This document shows, piece by piece, positions 25,570-33,978 of a DNA stretch of 64,000 nt. The DNA lies in contig NZ_CP080267.1 of the NCBI RefSeq assembly GCF_019431375.1, positions 2,855,933 to 2,919,932 on the forward strand, written 5' to 3'. The stretch comes from Alcanivorax sp. (lineage in GTDB: Bacteria > Pseudomonadota > Gammaproteobacteria > Pseudomonadales > Alcanivoracaceae). Both the position numbers and the translations under genes were made by a program. How positions within the stretch are numbered: the first letter of the stretch is position 1; each line of letters begins with the position of its first letter. Below the pieces are notes generated by a model that was given only the letters and a program-made list of their open reading frames with translations, was not told the DNA's origin and made no database searches.

Positions 25570-26571
25570 ATGGGACTGCTGGTCGACGGTAAATGGCAGG
25601 ACAAGTGGTACGACACCAAGAGCACCGGTGGACGTTTCAAGCGTTCCGAAAGCCAGTTCCGCAACTGGGTTACCGCCGACGGCAGCGCGGGTCCCAGTGG
25701 TGATAGTGGCTTTCAGGCAGAAAGCGGCCGCTATCACCTGTATGTGTCCTACGCTTGCCCCTGGGCCCATCGCACCCTGATCGTGCGGGCGCTGAAAGGT
25801 CTCCAACAGCATATCGGCGTGTCCGTGGTGCATCCGCACATGCTGGGAAACGGCTGGGAACTGCGCGATGACTTTGACGGCGCCACCGGTGATGGGCTGT
25901 ATGGCTTCAGCAAGCTCTATGAGCTGTACCTGAAGGCGGATGACAACTACACCGGCCGCGTTACCGTTCCGGTGCTGTGGGACAAGCAGCGCGAAACCAT
26001 CGTCAGTAATGAGTCCGCGGAAATCATCCGCATGCTCAACACCAGCTTTGACGGGCTGGGTGCGGCACCGGGTAATTTCTATCCCGAGGCTCTGCAGGCG
26101 GAGATTGATGCCATCAACGAGCATGTCTACAACGACGTGAACAATGGTGTCTACAAGGCCGGCTTCGCCACCAGCCAGGACGCCTACGATGAAGCGGTGG
26201 CGGCCCTGTTCGAGCAGCTGGATGCCCTTGAGCAACGGCTTGGCGAGCAGCGCTATCTGGTGGGTAACACATTGACCGAGGCGGACCTGCGTTTGTGGAC
26301 CACCCTGGTGCGGTTCGATCCGGTGTACGTCACCCACTTCAAGTGTGACCGCAAGCGCATCGCGGATTACCCGAACCTGAACGGGTTTCTGAAAGAGATT
26401 TACCAACTGCCCGGCGTGGCGGAGACAGTGAATATGGCGCATATCCGCCACCACTATTTTCGCAGCCACCCGACGATCAATCCCCACGGGATTATTTCCA
26501 TCGGGCCAGAGCTGGATTGGGATTCACCTCACGGGCGAGAGCGGTTGGGTGAAAGAGAGATCAGCGGCTAG
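25570..26571 (+). CDS. Glutathionyl-hydroquinone reductase (YqjG/Xi-class GST)
   Basis: 333 residues. Catalytic Cys63 is in YACPWAHRTLIVRALKGL, the Xi-class signature, with NNGVYKAGFATSQDAYDEAV and RYLVGNTLTEADLRLWTTL in the all-alpha GST domain. It removes glutathione from glutathionyl-hydroquinones. ACAGGAG precedes the ATG. It sits between azoR and pirin, all on the plus strand, separated by repeats rather than overlapping. Confidence 0.94.
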   Translation: MGLLVDGKWQDKWYDTKSTGGRFKRSESQFRNWVTADGSAGPSGDSGFQAESGRYHLYVSYACPWAHRTLIVRALKGLQQHIGVSVVHPHMLGNGWELRDDFDGATGDGLYGFSKLYELYLKADDNYTGRVTVPVLWDKQRETIVSNESAEIIRMLNTSFDGLGAAPGNFYPEALQAEIDAINEHVYNDVNNGVYKAGFATSQDAYDEAVAALFEQLDALEQRLGEQRYLVGNTLTEADLRLWTTLVRFDPVYVTHFKCDRKRIADYPNLNGFLKEIYQLPGVAETVNMAHIRHHYFRSHPTINPHGIISIGPELDWDSPHGRERLGEREISG

Positions 26572-26656
26572 CTACGAGCGACTAGCTGCGAGAAAAGCCA
26601 AACCGGTTTTCTTTTTAACTGGCAGCTAGTAGCTCGAAGCTCGTAGCTGCTTTCAC
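26572..26656. repeat. Inverted cassette with GAGCTAC/AGCTAG heptamer arms
   Basis: The left arm AGCTACGAGCGACTAGCTGC (from 26572) and the right arm CAGCTAGTAGCTCGAAGCTC with GTAGCTGC (about 26623-26650) are inverted with 7-bp periodicity, around AACCGGTTTTCTTTTTAAC. Smallest member of the GCTAC family in the window. Confidence 0.75.
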
Positions 26657-26667
26657 AGGAGGTTCCC

Positions 26668-27528
26668 ATGGAACGCACAATTCTCAACACTATTCGCGCA
26701 CTGGATACATCCGATGGTGCTGGCGTTCGCCTGAAGCGAGCACTGGGTTACAACCCCATGGTGCGCCTGGACCCTTTCCTGATGCTGGATGCGTTCTCCT
26801 CCGACAACCCGGATGATTATATTGCCGGTTTCCCGCCGCATCCGCACCGGGGCTTTGAAACCGTGACCTACCTGATGGAAGGCCACATGAAGCATCGCGA
26901 TCATCTGGGTAACGAAGGGGATCTGCAGCAGGGCGGTGTGCAGTGGATGACAGCCGGTCGAGGCATCATTCATGAGGAAATGCCGCAGCAACAGGATGGC
27001 TTGCTGCGCGGCTTTCAGCTGTGGATCAACCTGCCGGCGGCAGAAAAAATGAAGGCGGCCGGATACCGGGATATTACCGACAGTGAGATACCGCGTCTGG
27101 ACCTGGCCAGTGGTGGCCAGATCAAGGCCATTGCCGGTGAGGTCACGATTGGTAACCAGGTGATCAGCGCACCGGTAAAAGGCGGCAGTACCGATCCGCT
27201 TTATCTGGACGTGAAATTGCGCGCCGGTGAAACGGTGACGGTGCCACTGACCCAGGGCTATAACGCCTTCCTGTACCTGTTCGAAGGTCAGGTCGGTGTT
27301 GCTGGCGAAACGGTGAAAACCGATCACCTGGCGACCTTCACTGACGGTGATCAGATCACCCTGGTGGCCGGTGATAATGGTGCCAGATTGTTGCTGCTGG
27401 CGGGCAAGCCCATCGGCGAACCCATTGCCCAGTACGGCCCGTTCGTGATGAACACCCAGGACGAGATCAACCAGGCCCTGAGTGATTATCGCGATGGTAC
27501 CCTGACCGCCGAACCGTCCTCGCTGTGA
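26668..27528 (+). CDS. Pirin family protein
   Basis: 286 residues, bicupin. Metal-binding histidines lie in PPHPHRGFETVTYLMEGHM (His58, His60) with RDHLGNEG, and GRGIIHEEMP follows. Bacterial pirins such as YhhW have quercetinase activity or act as redox-sensitive regulators. The ATG is preceded by CAGGAGG. It ends with a clear terminator at 27553. Confidence 0.92.
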   Translation: MERTILNTIRALDTSDGAGVRLKRALGYNPMVRLDPFLMLDAFSSDNPDDYIAGFPPHPHRGFETVTYLMEGHMKHRDHLGNEGDLQQGGVQWMTAGRGIIHEEMPQQQDGLLRGFQLWINLPAAEKMKAAGYRDITDSEIPRLDLASGGQIKAIAGEVTIGNQVISAPVKGGSTDPLYLDVKLRAGETVTVPLTQGYNAFLYLFEGQVGVAGETVKTDHLATFTDGDQITLVAGDNGARLLLLAGKPIGEPIAQYGPFVMNTQDEINQALSDYRDGTLTAEPSSL

Positions 27529-27552
27529 CGGTCAAGTTCAACCCCCAACTTG

Positions 27553-27577
27553 CCCCGGCACTCGCCGGGGCTTTTTT
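27553..27577 (+). terminator. Rho-independent terminator after pirin gene
   Basis: CCCCGGC (27553-27559) pairs with GCCGGGG (27564-27570) around ACTC and is followed by CTTTTTTG. It sits between convergent pirin and yqaE-like genes. Confidence 0.85.
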
Positions 27578-27596
27578 GTGGCGGAGAGTCTTGTCG

Positions 27597-27755
27597 CTAG
27601 CGTGAGGCGATCACCCATACCGCATGCACGATACCGGGAATGTAGCCGAGGATGGTCAACACGATATTGATCCAGAAATGCTTGCCGATCCCTTCCTGGA
27701 GAAACACTCCCAGTGGCGGAAGCAGGATGGCAATGAGAATGCGTAGCAGGTCCAT
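27597..27755 (-). CDS. YqaE/Pmp3 family small membrane protein
   Basis: 52 residues. Translation of the minus strand gives MDLLRILIAILLPPLGVFLQ, then EGIGKHFWINIVLTILGYIP and GIVHAVWVIASR, two hydrophobic helices with the Pmp3 (UPF0057) signature PPLGVFLQ and LGYIPGIVHAVWV. In yeast and plants relatives affect membrane potential and salt tolerance; the bacterial role is unknown. AAGGAG lies before the ATG. Confidence 0.93.
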   Translation of the reverse strand: MDLLRILIAILLPPLGVFLQEGIGKHFWINIVLTILGYIPGIVHAVWVIASR

Positions 27756-27907
27756 GCGGTTCTCCTTCAGTCCGAAAACCCCACTGTAAATTCTTTACCT
27801 CATTACGTCTGTTAAAAAAATACAAAGCCTTGCACAGATTGGATTGCCTGCACCGTGATTTTCCGGGAAGCTGGGCGTTGTCATTGATCAGGGAAAGGAG
27901 AAAAACC

Positions 27908-28450
27908 ATGAAAGTTCTGGCCATAGCGGGCAGTCTGCGCGAGCAATCCTTCAACCGCGGCCTGGTCCGTGCTGCCCAGGCATTGGCGCCGGCAGGGATG
28001 GAAATCATCGCTGCCGACATCAGTGATATTCCGCTCTATAACGGTGATGACGACGGAGACAATCGCCCTGCCCCGGTGACCGCCCTGGCAGAACAGGTAA
28101 AAGCTGCGGATGCCCTGTTGTTTGCCACCCCAGAATATAATTATTCCATCCCCGGTGTATTGAAGAATGCCATCGACTGGTTATCCCGGGTACCGGGCGG
28201 TATCTTCGCCGGCAAGCCTGCCGCCATCATGGGCGCCTCCATGGGAGGCATGGGCACCAGCCGCAGCCAGTACCACCTGCGCCAGGTGCTGGTGTTCCTG
28301 GATGTGCATCCGCTCAACAAGCCGGAAGTGTTCGTCTCCGCCGCCCACGAAAAATGCGATGACAAGGGCGACCTGCAGGACCAGGCCACCAAGGACATGA
28401 TCGGCAAGCAACTGGCCGCCTTACAGGCCTGGGCGGACACTCTGAAATAA
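27908..28450 (+). CDS. NADPH-dependent FMN reductase
   Basis: 180 residues from ATG 27908 (GGAAAGGAG upstream). A flavodoxin-like fold: AIAGSLREQSFNRGLVRAA binds FMN phosphate, and FATPEYNYSIPGVLKNAIDW is the hallmark of the ChrR/YieF-like reductase group. Such enzymes reduce quinones, chromate or azo dyes. It fits the quinone-redox theme of the preceding genes. The exact substrate cannot be inferred. Confidence 0.9.
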   Translation: MKVLAIAGSLREQSFNRGLVRAAQALAPAGMEIIAADISDIPLYNGDDDGDNRPAPVTALAEQVKAADALLFATPEYNYSIPGVLKNAIDWLSRVPGGIFAGKPAAIMGASMGGMGTSRSQYHLRQVLVFLDVHPLNKPEVFVSAAHEKCDDKGDLQDQATKDMIGKQLAALQAWADTLK

Positions 28451-28528
28451 ACGGTGCAGTTCGCATTGAGCGTAGGGTGCCATTGAGCCTCGGGCGAACT
28501 GCACCATTGCAGGCCTTGCAGGGCAAAT

Positions 28529-29113
28529 TCAAAGCTGCTCTTCGCGACGAATCCATTTGGTGACATCCGGCGCCTGATAATTCGCGAAGCTTTCCAGTAG
28601 TGCCGCCGGAGTGTCGTGAACCTGCAGCAGATCCCTGTGTGCCTGTCTGAGAAAGCCCTGGTCAACGGCATGATCGAGAAAAGTGATCAGGTGGTCGTAA
28701 TAGCCGTTCACGTTTAACAGGGCGCAGGGTTTGTGGTGAAAACCCAGTTGCGCCCAGGTAAGAATTTCGAAAATTTCTTCCAGCGTACCCATGCCACCGG
28801 GCAAGGCGATAAAGCCATCGGAGCAATCGGCCATGGCCGCCTTGCGTTCGTGCATGGAGCCCACCACCCGCAGTTCGGTGAGATGGTCGTTACCGATTTC
28901 CTTGCGCATCAGCGCATCGGGAATAATGCCGATCACTTCACCGCCCCGCTGCATCACCGCATTGGCGATGGCGCCCATGACTCCCACGCTGGCTCCGCCA
29001 TAGACCAATCCCAGATTACGCTGAACCAGTTCCTGGGCGAGTCCTTCGGCGGCTTCAATGTAGTCGTTTCCCTCACCGGGGCTGGAGCCGCAATAGACGC
29101 AGATTTTTTTCAT
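28529..29113 (-). CDS. LOG family protein (cytokinin-type nucleotide phosphoribohydrolase)
   Basis: 194 residues. VYCGSSPGEGNDYIEAA at the N-terminus, LVYGGASVGVMGAIA and the LOG motif ALPGGMGTLEEIFEILTWAQ are complete. Family members release the base from N6-modified AMP or hydrolyse nucleotide 5'-monophosphates. No linked pathway is visible; it converges with the FMN reductase gene. Confidence 0.93.
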   Translation of the reverse strand: MKKICVYCGSSPGEGNDYIEAAEGLAQELVQRNLGLVYGGASVGVMGAIANAVMQRGGEVIGIIPDALMRKEIGNDHLTELRVVGSMHERKAAMADCSDGFIALPGGMGTLEEIFEILTWAQLGFHHKPCALLNVNGYYDHLITFLDHAVDQGFLRQAHRDLLQVHDTPAALLESFANYQAPDVTKWIRREEQL

Positions 29114-29135
29114 GGATATTCACCTAATCCCTGCG

Positions 29136-29330
29136 CCGTAGGAGCGTCGCTGGCGGCGCGATGGCAGACCTGGATCAAAAGCATTTTCACCACAGAGGGC
29201 ACAGAGCACGCAGAGAAGAAACCCATCTTTTCCTCGGTGAATTCTGTGTCCTCTGTGGTAAATAGCGCTTTTCAGATTTTGGTTTTATGCACTGCGTTCA
29301 GGTTCGCGCCGCCAGCGACGCTCCTACGGC
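29136..29330. repeat. Composite inverted element, copy A
   Basis: Outer arms CCGTAGGAGCGTCGCTGGCG (from 29136) and its reverse complement ending near 29329 are perfect over about 25 bp. Nested inside is a second inverted pair built of 9-bp CACAGAGGG/CACAGAGCA units (about 29193-29217) against TCTGTGTCCTCTGTGG (about 29244-29262). The element at 40055-40284 has the same order and ends. Confidence 0.85.
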
Positions 29331-29350
29331 GGGGTATTTAAAAGTACCAC

Positions 29351-30661
29351 TCACCCCGCCACCGCCGTAGGTTTACTCACCAACCGATCCGCCGGGAAAT
29401 GGCAGGTAAAGACGCTGCCTTTGCCCAGCTCGCTCTTGATTTCCAGCTTGCCGTTGTGGCGGATCATTACATGTTTGACGATGGCCAGGCCCAGGCCGGT
29501 GCCGCCGGTTTCGGTGACGCGGCTATTGTCCGGGCGGTAGAAGCGTTCGGTGAGGCGCGGGATATGGGCCGGGTCGATACCGACACCGTTGTCGCTCACC
29601 GCCAGATGCGCGCCACGCTCATCCTGCCACCAGCGAATGCGGATCTGGCCACCGGCAGGAGTGTATTTCACCGCATTGGTGATCAGGTTGCCGAAGGCGC
29701 TTTCCAGTTCCGCCGGGTTGGCGATCAGGCGGGCTTCTTCGGGCACCTCCAGCTCGATGCTGTGACCCTTGTCGGCGCTGATCGCCAGGGCATTCTCGCG
29801 CATGCGCTTGAGCATGCCGTGCACCGGCACCGCCTGGCTCAGGTTGTCCGCATCGGTGCCTTCCAGCCGGGCCAGCAACAGCAGATCCGACACCAGGGCC
29901 TCCATGCGGTTGGATTGGTTGTCCATCTGGGCGAGGGCCCGGCGCAGTCGGGACTGTTCCTCCGGGACGGTGTCCAGCAGGGTTTCCAGGTAGCCCTTGA
30001 GCACGGTCAGCGGGGTTTTCAGTTCGTGGCTCACATTGGCCACGAAATCCTTGCGCATCTGTTCCAGATGATGGAGCCGGGTCACATCGCGGGCCATCAT
30101 CAACTGCTCGCCCACGCCAAACTCGGTAATGCGAAATTGCAGGATACGGTTGTCGTCCACCGGTGAGGGAATCTCCAGGGCGTCGCGGAAATCCCCCTTG
30201 CCCAGGTATTCGGTGAATTTCGGATGGCGGACCAGATTGGTTAGCGGTTGGCCCAGATCCTGGCGGGCGTTGAACCCCATGTAGCGTTCCGCAGCCTGGT
30301 TCCAGTATTCTAGGTAGCCGTGCTGGTCGATCAGGATGACCACATCTTCCAGGGCGTTCACGGATTGCTGGGCACGGTGAATGATGCCCTGCAGATTTTC
30401 CTGGGCGCGGCGTTCTTTCTGAAAAAGGTGTTCCAGGCGGGTGTAGAACTCCCCCCACAGGCCGATGCTGTCCGGGGGCTCGGTATGGTCATCGCGGACC
30501 AGCCAGCTGTACAGGCCAAACAGTTGCCGGGTGCTCCAGATGATATAGCCCAGCAGGCCCACTATCAGTGGCCAGATGTGGCCCACCGCCAGCGCTGCCA
30601 CAACGGACAGCAGAATCAGGCCGACTATGCGATTTACTTCCTTGGCCAGACTGGCTTTCAT
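29351..30661 (-). CDS. phoR: PhoR, phosphate-sensing histidine kinase
   Basis: 436 residues. Two N-terminal membrane helices (about 11-45), a DUF3329/PhoR-specific linker, a PAS domain (100-190), then the H-box KDFVANVSHELKTPLTVLKG with His212, and the ATPase boxes FGNLITNAVKYTPAG, VSDNGVGIDPAHI and GGTGLGLAIVKHV. It phosphorylates PhoB when phosphate is scarce. It follows phoB by 111 bp on the same strand. Confidence 0.95.
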   Translation of the reverse strand: MKASLAKEVNRIVGLILLSVVAALAVGHIWPLIVGLLGYIIWSTRQLFGLYSWLVRDDHTEPPDSIGLWGEFYTRLEHLFQKERRAQENLQGIIHRAQQSVNALEDVVILIDQHGYLEYWNQAAERYMGFNARQDLGQPLTNLVRHPKFTEYLGKGDFRDALEIPSPVDDNRILQFRITEFGVGEQLMMARDVTRLHHLEQMRKDFVANVSHELKTPLTVLKGYLETLLDTVPEEQSRLRRALAQMDNQSNRMEALVSDLLLLARLEGTDADNLSQAVPVHGMLKRMRENALAISADKGHSIELEVPEEARLIANPAELESAFGNLITNAVKYTPAGGQIRIRWWQDERGAHLAVSDNGVGIDPAHIPRLTERFYRPDNSRVTETGGTGLGLAIVKHVMIRHNGKLEIKSELGKGSVFTCHFPADRLVSKPTAVAG

Positions 30662-30772
30662 GATCTCGCTTCCGCCGCTCCGTTGTGGCTACATAGGTGC
30701 ATTAACCGTAACCGACCCGCATTGCACCACCTCTCCGGATTGCGCGCAATGCGCTATGCAGAACGGGTCGGC

Positions 30773-31477
30773 TCAGCCTGCCTTGGCGGATTTTACCGAA
30801 AAACGGTAGCCGGTGCCGCGGACCGTCTGGATAAAGCGATCGTAGCCGAAGGGGGCCAGGGCCTTGCGCAGGCGGCGAATATGCACATCGATGGTGCGAT
30901 CTTCCACATACACGTTGGCGCCCCATACCTGATCCAGCAACTGCGTCCGCGAGTAGGCCCGTTCCTGGTGGCTCATGAAGAATTCCAGCAGACGGTATTC
31001 CGTGGGCCCCATGTCCACCGGCTCATCGTCGGCGCTGATACGGTGGCTCACCGGATCCAGGCACAGCCCTTCCACCTCGATGGCCTTGTCCGCCGCCGTA
31101 CTGGAGGCTCGGCGCAACACCGCCTTGATGCGCGAGATCAGCTCGCGGGTGGAAAACGGCTTGGTAATGTAGTCGTCGGCACCCACATCTAGGCCCTGGA
31201 TCTTGTTGTCCTCTTCGCTCTTGGCGGTGAGCATGATGATGGGAATTTCGTTGGTGGTCTCATCACGCTTGAGGCGGCGGGCCAGCTCGATACCGGTGAC
31301 AGACGGCAGCATCCAGTCCAGCAACACCAGATCCGGGCGCTCATCGACAATAATTTCGTGGCCACGCTGGGCATTTTCCGCCTCCAGCACATCAAAATCG
31401 GCCAGCTCCAGAGCAACGGCCACCATTTCCCGAATGGCGGGCTCGTCGTCAACAATCAAAATACGGTTACGGGACAT
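30773..31477 (-). CDS. phoB: PhoB, phosphate regulon response regulator
   Basis: 234 residues from ATG 31477; AAGGAAAG lies upstream. The receiver domain has D10/D11, phospho-acceptor D54 (LVLLDWMLP) and the lysine in DDYITKPFS; the OmpR-type winged helix ends with RTIDVHIRRLRKAL and RGTGYRFS. It activates genes with Pho boxes, among them probably itself, since a Pho box lies at about 31695-31712. A 162-bp palindrome separates that box from the start codon. Confidence 0.96.
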   Translation of the reverse strand: MSRNRILIVDDEPAIREMVAVALELADFDVLEAENAQRGHEIIVDERPDLVLLDWMLPSVTGIELARRLKRDETTNEIPIIMLTAKSEEDNKIQGLDVGADDYITKPFSTRELISRIKAVLRRASSTAADKAIEVEGLCLDPVSHRISADDEPVDMGPTEYRLLEFFMSHQERAYSRTQLLDQVWGANVYVEDRTIDVHIRRLRKALAPFGYDRFIQTVRGTGYRFSVKSAKAG

Positions 31478-31498
31478 GGCTTTCCTTCCTTGCCTGAC

Positions 31499-31660
31499 AC
31501 CTGAATCCGTGACTTCATCACGGCGCCTGATGCAAGCCTTTGCCGCCACAGAAAATTTTCTTCAGTCGATCGCATTCCCAGATGCGACGCTTCTTCAGAA
31601 AATTCCCTGTGACAACAAATTCTTACACCATGCATCCATGCTGAAGTCACGGATTCAGGT
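31499..31660. repeat. 162-bp imperfect palindrome with perfect 19-bp ends
   Basis: ACCTGAATCCGTGACTTCA (31499-31517) recurs exactly as its reverse complement at 31642-31660. Inward, about 45 more positions per arm still pair imperfectly (for example CCACAGAAAATTTTC with the complement of GAAAATTCCCTGTG), and the centre forms TCGCAT/ATGCGA. It lies in the presumed phoB leader. No transposase frame and no clear target duplication. A MITE-like element or a structured leader RNA are both possible. Confidence 0.8.
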
Positions 31661-31678
31661 GATTATCTATGTTGCCCT

Positions 31679-31712
31679 ATTAGATTGCTTTTTTGTGACA
31701 TGTGTATGACAA
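31679..31712 (-). promoter_or_regulatory. Pho box and -10 of the phoB promoter
   Basis: Read on the minus strand, TTGTCAT-ACAC-ATGTCAC (31712-31695) matches the two 7-bp halves of the Pho box (consensus CTGTCAT, 4-bp spacer). TCTAAT (31684-31679) lies 10 nt after it, as in PhoB-dependent promoters where the box replaces the -35 element. It predicts autoregulation with transcription starting near 31670. Confidence 0.75.
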
Positions 31713-31751
31713 ATTGGTCGGAAATTGGGGGAAAAGCAAGGAAGGAAAGCG

Positions 31752-31920
31752 GCGAGCTACTAGCTGCTAGCTGCAACGCGACATGGGACAGTGCAACCCT
31801 TTGCGTTTTGGTTGCCCGCGCTTAAAGGGCTGTTTGTTTTTTCCTTGGCAGCGCGAAGTCCATGGCGAGCAGCAGTTGTACACCTGGGACTCGCGTCGTA
31901 GCTAGCAGCTAGGAGCTCGC
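31752..31920. repeat. GCTAC-family heptamer cassette
   Basis: The left arm GAGCTACTAGCTGCTAGCTG (from 31752) and the right arm CGTCGTAGCTAGCAGCTAGG (about 31892-31911) are inverted with 7-bp units; the interior contains a GC-rich, partly palindromic centre. It fills the rest of the 446-bp gap between phoB and ubiA, just after the ubiA stop. Its right end touches GAGCTCGCCACTCAG beside the ubiA stop codon. Confidence 0.75.
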
Positions 31921-31923
31921 CAC

Positions 31924-32796
31924 TCAGAAGTACTGAAAATACAACCCGATAAACACGCACGCCCCGGCCCAGTGATTATTGAGGAACGCATGGAAGCTGG
32001 GCCAGCGTTCCCGGTAACGGATAAGGCTGTGCTGGAACAGGAAGCTCAGGGACATGCCAGCCAGGCCGGCATACCAGGGCCAGGAGAATTCCAGTCGCTG
32101 CCCCACCATGATGAGGGCCAGCAGGGTGAGGCCCTGGAGGATGGCGATCATCAGCCGGTCCGCGTCGCCGAACAGGATGGCGGTGCTCTTGATGCCCAGT
32201 TTCAGGTCGTCTTCCCGGTCACACATGGCGTATTCGGTATCGTAGGCCACGGTCCACACCAGGTTGGCCACATACAGCAGCCAGGCAATTTCCGGCACCG
32301 CGCCGGTTTCCGCGGCAAACGCCATGGGGATGGCCCAGCTGAAGGCGGCGCCCAGGAACAATTGCGGCATAAAGGTGAAGCGTTTGGTGAAGGGATACAG
32401 CACCGCCAGCCCCAGGCCGCCGAACGACAGCCAGAAGGTCAGCTCGTTGAGGAACAGCACCAGCACAAAGGCCAGTAGCCCCAGCCCACAGAACAGCGCC
32501 AGCGCCTTTTTGGCGCTGATGGCACCGGTGGCCAGCGGACGCCCCTTGGTGCGCTCCACATCGCCATCGAAATCCCGGTCGGCATAATCGTTAATCACAC
32601 AGCCGGCGGCACGCATGATGATCACCCCGAGAATGAAGATCACCACGGTCTTCAGGCTGGGGGTGCCGTTCCCGGCAATCCACACCGCCCACAGGGTGGG
32701 CCACAGCAGCAGCAGGGTGCCGATGGGGCGATCCAGCCGCATTAGCTGGATATAGGGCCAGAAAGACGGGTAACGTTGTTCAACGAAGGCAAACAT
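31924..32796 (-). CDS. ubiA: 4-hydroxybenzoate polyprenyltransferase
   Basis: 290 residues, multi-pass inner-membrane protein. The two prenyl-diphosphate/Mg-binding motifs are NDYADRDFDGDVERTKGRP and DTEYAMCDREDDLKLGIKST. It attaches the polyprenyl chain to 4-hydroxybenzoate in ubiquinone synthesis, the reaction directly after UbiC, which is encoded upstream on the same strand. A heptamer repeat cassette lies between ubiC and ubiA. Confidence 0.95.
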   Translation of the reverse strand: MFAFVEQRYPSFWPYIQLMRLDRPIGTLLLLWPTLWAVWIAGNGTPSLKTVVIFILGVIIMRAAGCVINDYADRDFDGDVERTKGRPLATGAISAKKALALFCGLGLLAFVLVLFLNELTFWLSFGGLGLAVLYPFTKRFTFMPQLFLGAAFSWAIPMAFAAETGAVPEIAWLLYVANLVWTVAYDTEYAMCDREDDLKLGIKSTAILFGDADRLMIAILQGLTLLALIMVGQRLEFSWPWYAGLAGMSLSFLFQHSLIRYRERWPSFHAFLNNHWAGACVFIGLYFQYF

Positions 32797-32828
32797 GGGA
32801 CATCCGGTTGTCAGGGGCGGGGTTGAGT

Positions 32829-32997
32829 TTCAAGCTACAAGCTACAAGTTTCAAGGCGCGAGTCAGGCGTGTAGTCAACCGCAATCGCCGGAGCCGCGCC
32901 GCCGCCCTTAGTGCACCCAAAATGGAAGCGCGGCGATAACCTTGTCGTTTAACCAAGGCTCTTGCCCGCGCCTTGTAGCTTGCAGCTTGAAGCTTGC
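32829..32997. repeat. GCTAC-family heptamer cassette overlapping the ubiC 3' end
   Basis: The left arm AAGCTACAAGCTACAAGTTTC (from about 32831; shown in part) and the right arm TTGTAGCTTGCAGCTTGAAG (about 32970-32990) are inverted with 7-bp units, around a GCCGCGCCGCCGCC/GCGCGGCGATAAC core. The right arm encodes the last residues of UbiC. Confidence 0.8.
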
Positions 32998-33506
32998 GTC
33001 TTCTCCCACAACGCCGGCAGGAAGTATTCTGCTACCAGCAACGGCTCGCCGCGTTTGATAAAGCGCGACTGGCGGCCCCAGCATACTGGCATGCCTTCTG
33101 CAGGGGCTCCGAGGCGGGCCCAGACCTGGTCTCGCAGGCAGGTGGGGCGTTTGTAGAGTTCCAGGCCCAGCGAGCGGCTGCCCATGTGGCCCAGGGAGCG
33201 GTTGGCGCCGCTCAGGCTGGTCAGGGGCAGCACGCTGCGGGCGGCGACCACCGGAGTGTCATCCAGCAGTAACGTGACTTCGCGGATCAGCGCGGCCCGG
33301 CGGGGGGGCAGGTTCAGCAATTGCCGTTCGTCGGCTCGGGGAAAGCTGATGGCGTGGTAGCCGGGCTCCACCCGGAACTGACCATGGCGCTTCAGGCGCA
33401 GGGTCAGGGACGCCGGATCCGCCATCCAGTCACGGATACGGGGCGGCAGCACCAGCTGTTCCAGCGGGCGCCAAAGGCTGTCAGGATGCAGGGCGGCAGG
33501 CAGCAT
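32949..33506 (-). CDS. ubiC: Chorismate lyase, C-terminal tail derived from a repeat
   Basis: 185 residues from ATG 33506 (a start 39 nt upstream is possible). Makes 4-hydroxybenzoate and pyruvate from chorismate. Core motifs are RAALIREVTLL, VVAARSVLPLTSLSG, LGLELYK and EYFLPALW. The family normally ends soon after the FLPA segment; here about 16 extra residues (QASSCKLQGAGKSLG) come from the heptamer cassette arm. Order ubiC then ubiA on the minus strand. Confidence 0.9.
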   Translation of the reverse strand: MLPAALHPDSLWRPLEQLVLPPRIRDWMADPASLTLRLKRHGQFRVEPGYHAISFPRADERQLLNLPPRRAALIREVTLLLDDTPVVAARSVLPLTSLSGANRSLGHMGSRSLGLELYKRPTCLRDQVWARLGAPAEGMPVCWGRQSRFIKRGEPLLVAEYFLPALWEKTQASSCKLQGAGKSLG

Positions 33507-33763
33507 GGGTCTCTCAACATCGCAGGCCGCAGGACTATGGCGCAAGCGGTGACTCAGGGCAAGTCAGCGGTGCGCCGGTCTGCGAGCGCTTGTCGGCAAG
33601 CGATAATGGCCTTGGGCCCGGTAAATGGACCCCGGCGCCAATGCGTGCCAGTGCCCAATGTCATTGATTTTTCGGGCGTGCGCCGATAGGTTATCGCCCC
33701 CCGAGAAACACCCTGTATGTAGCAGAGTAAGCGAGCACTTACTCCAACTCGACGAGGTTCACG

Positions 33764-33928
33764 ATGAAGAAGTGGGAATGCGTAGTGTGCGGTTTCATCT
33801 ATGACGAAGCCGAAGGTCTGCCCGATGAGGGTATTGCCCCCGGTACCGCCTGGGATGATGTGCCGGAAGACTGGGTCTGCCCGGATTGCGGCGTGGGCAA
33901 GGACGACTTCGAAATGGTGGAAATCTGA
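33764..33928 (+). CDS. rubA: Rubredoxin
   Basis: 54 residues. The two iron-binding CxxC motifs are WECVVCGFIYDEAEG and WVCPDCGVGKDDFEM, the compact AlkG2/RubA type. It carries electrons from rubredoxin reductase to membrane alkane hydroxylase (AlkB) in hydrocarbon degraders; no alkB is in this window. The reductase gene follows after 50 bp, forming an operon. CGACGAGG lies upstream of the ATG. Confidence 0.97.
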   Translation: MKKWECVVCGFIYDEAEGLPDEGIAPGTAWDDVPEDWVCPDCGVGKDDFEMVEI

Positions 33929-33978
33929 GCCACTGGCACGGTCACCCTGCCCGTTCACTGATTAATTAAGGACTGTTC

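Noticed and set aside
29136..29330. Integron attC site or insertion sequence
   Set aside because: No integrase or transposase frame, no core-site motif; better explained as a palindromic intergenic repeat.
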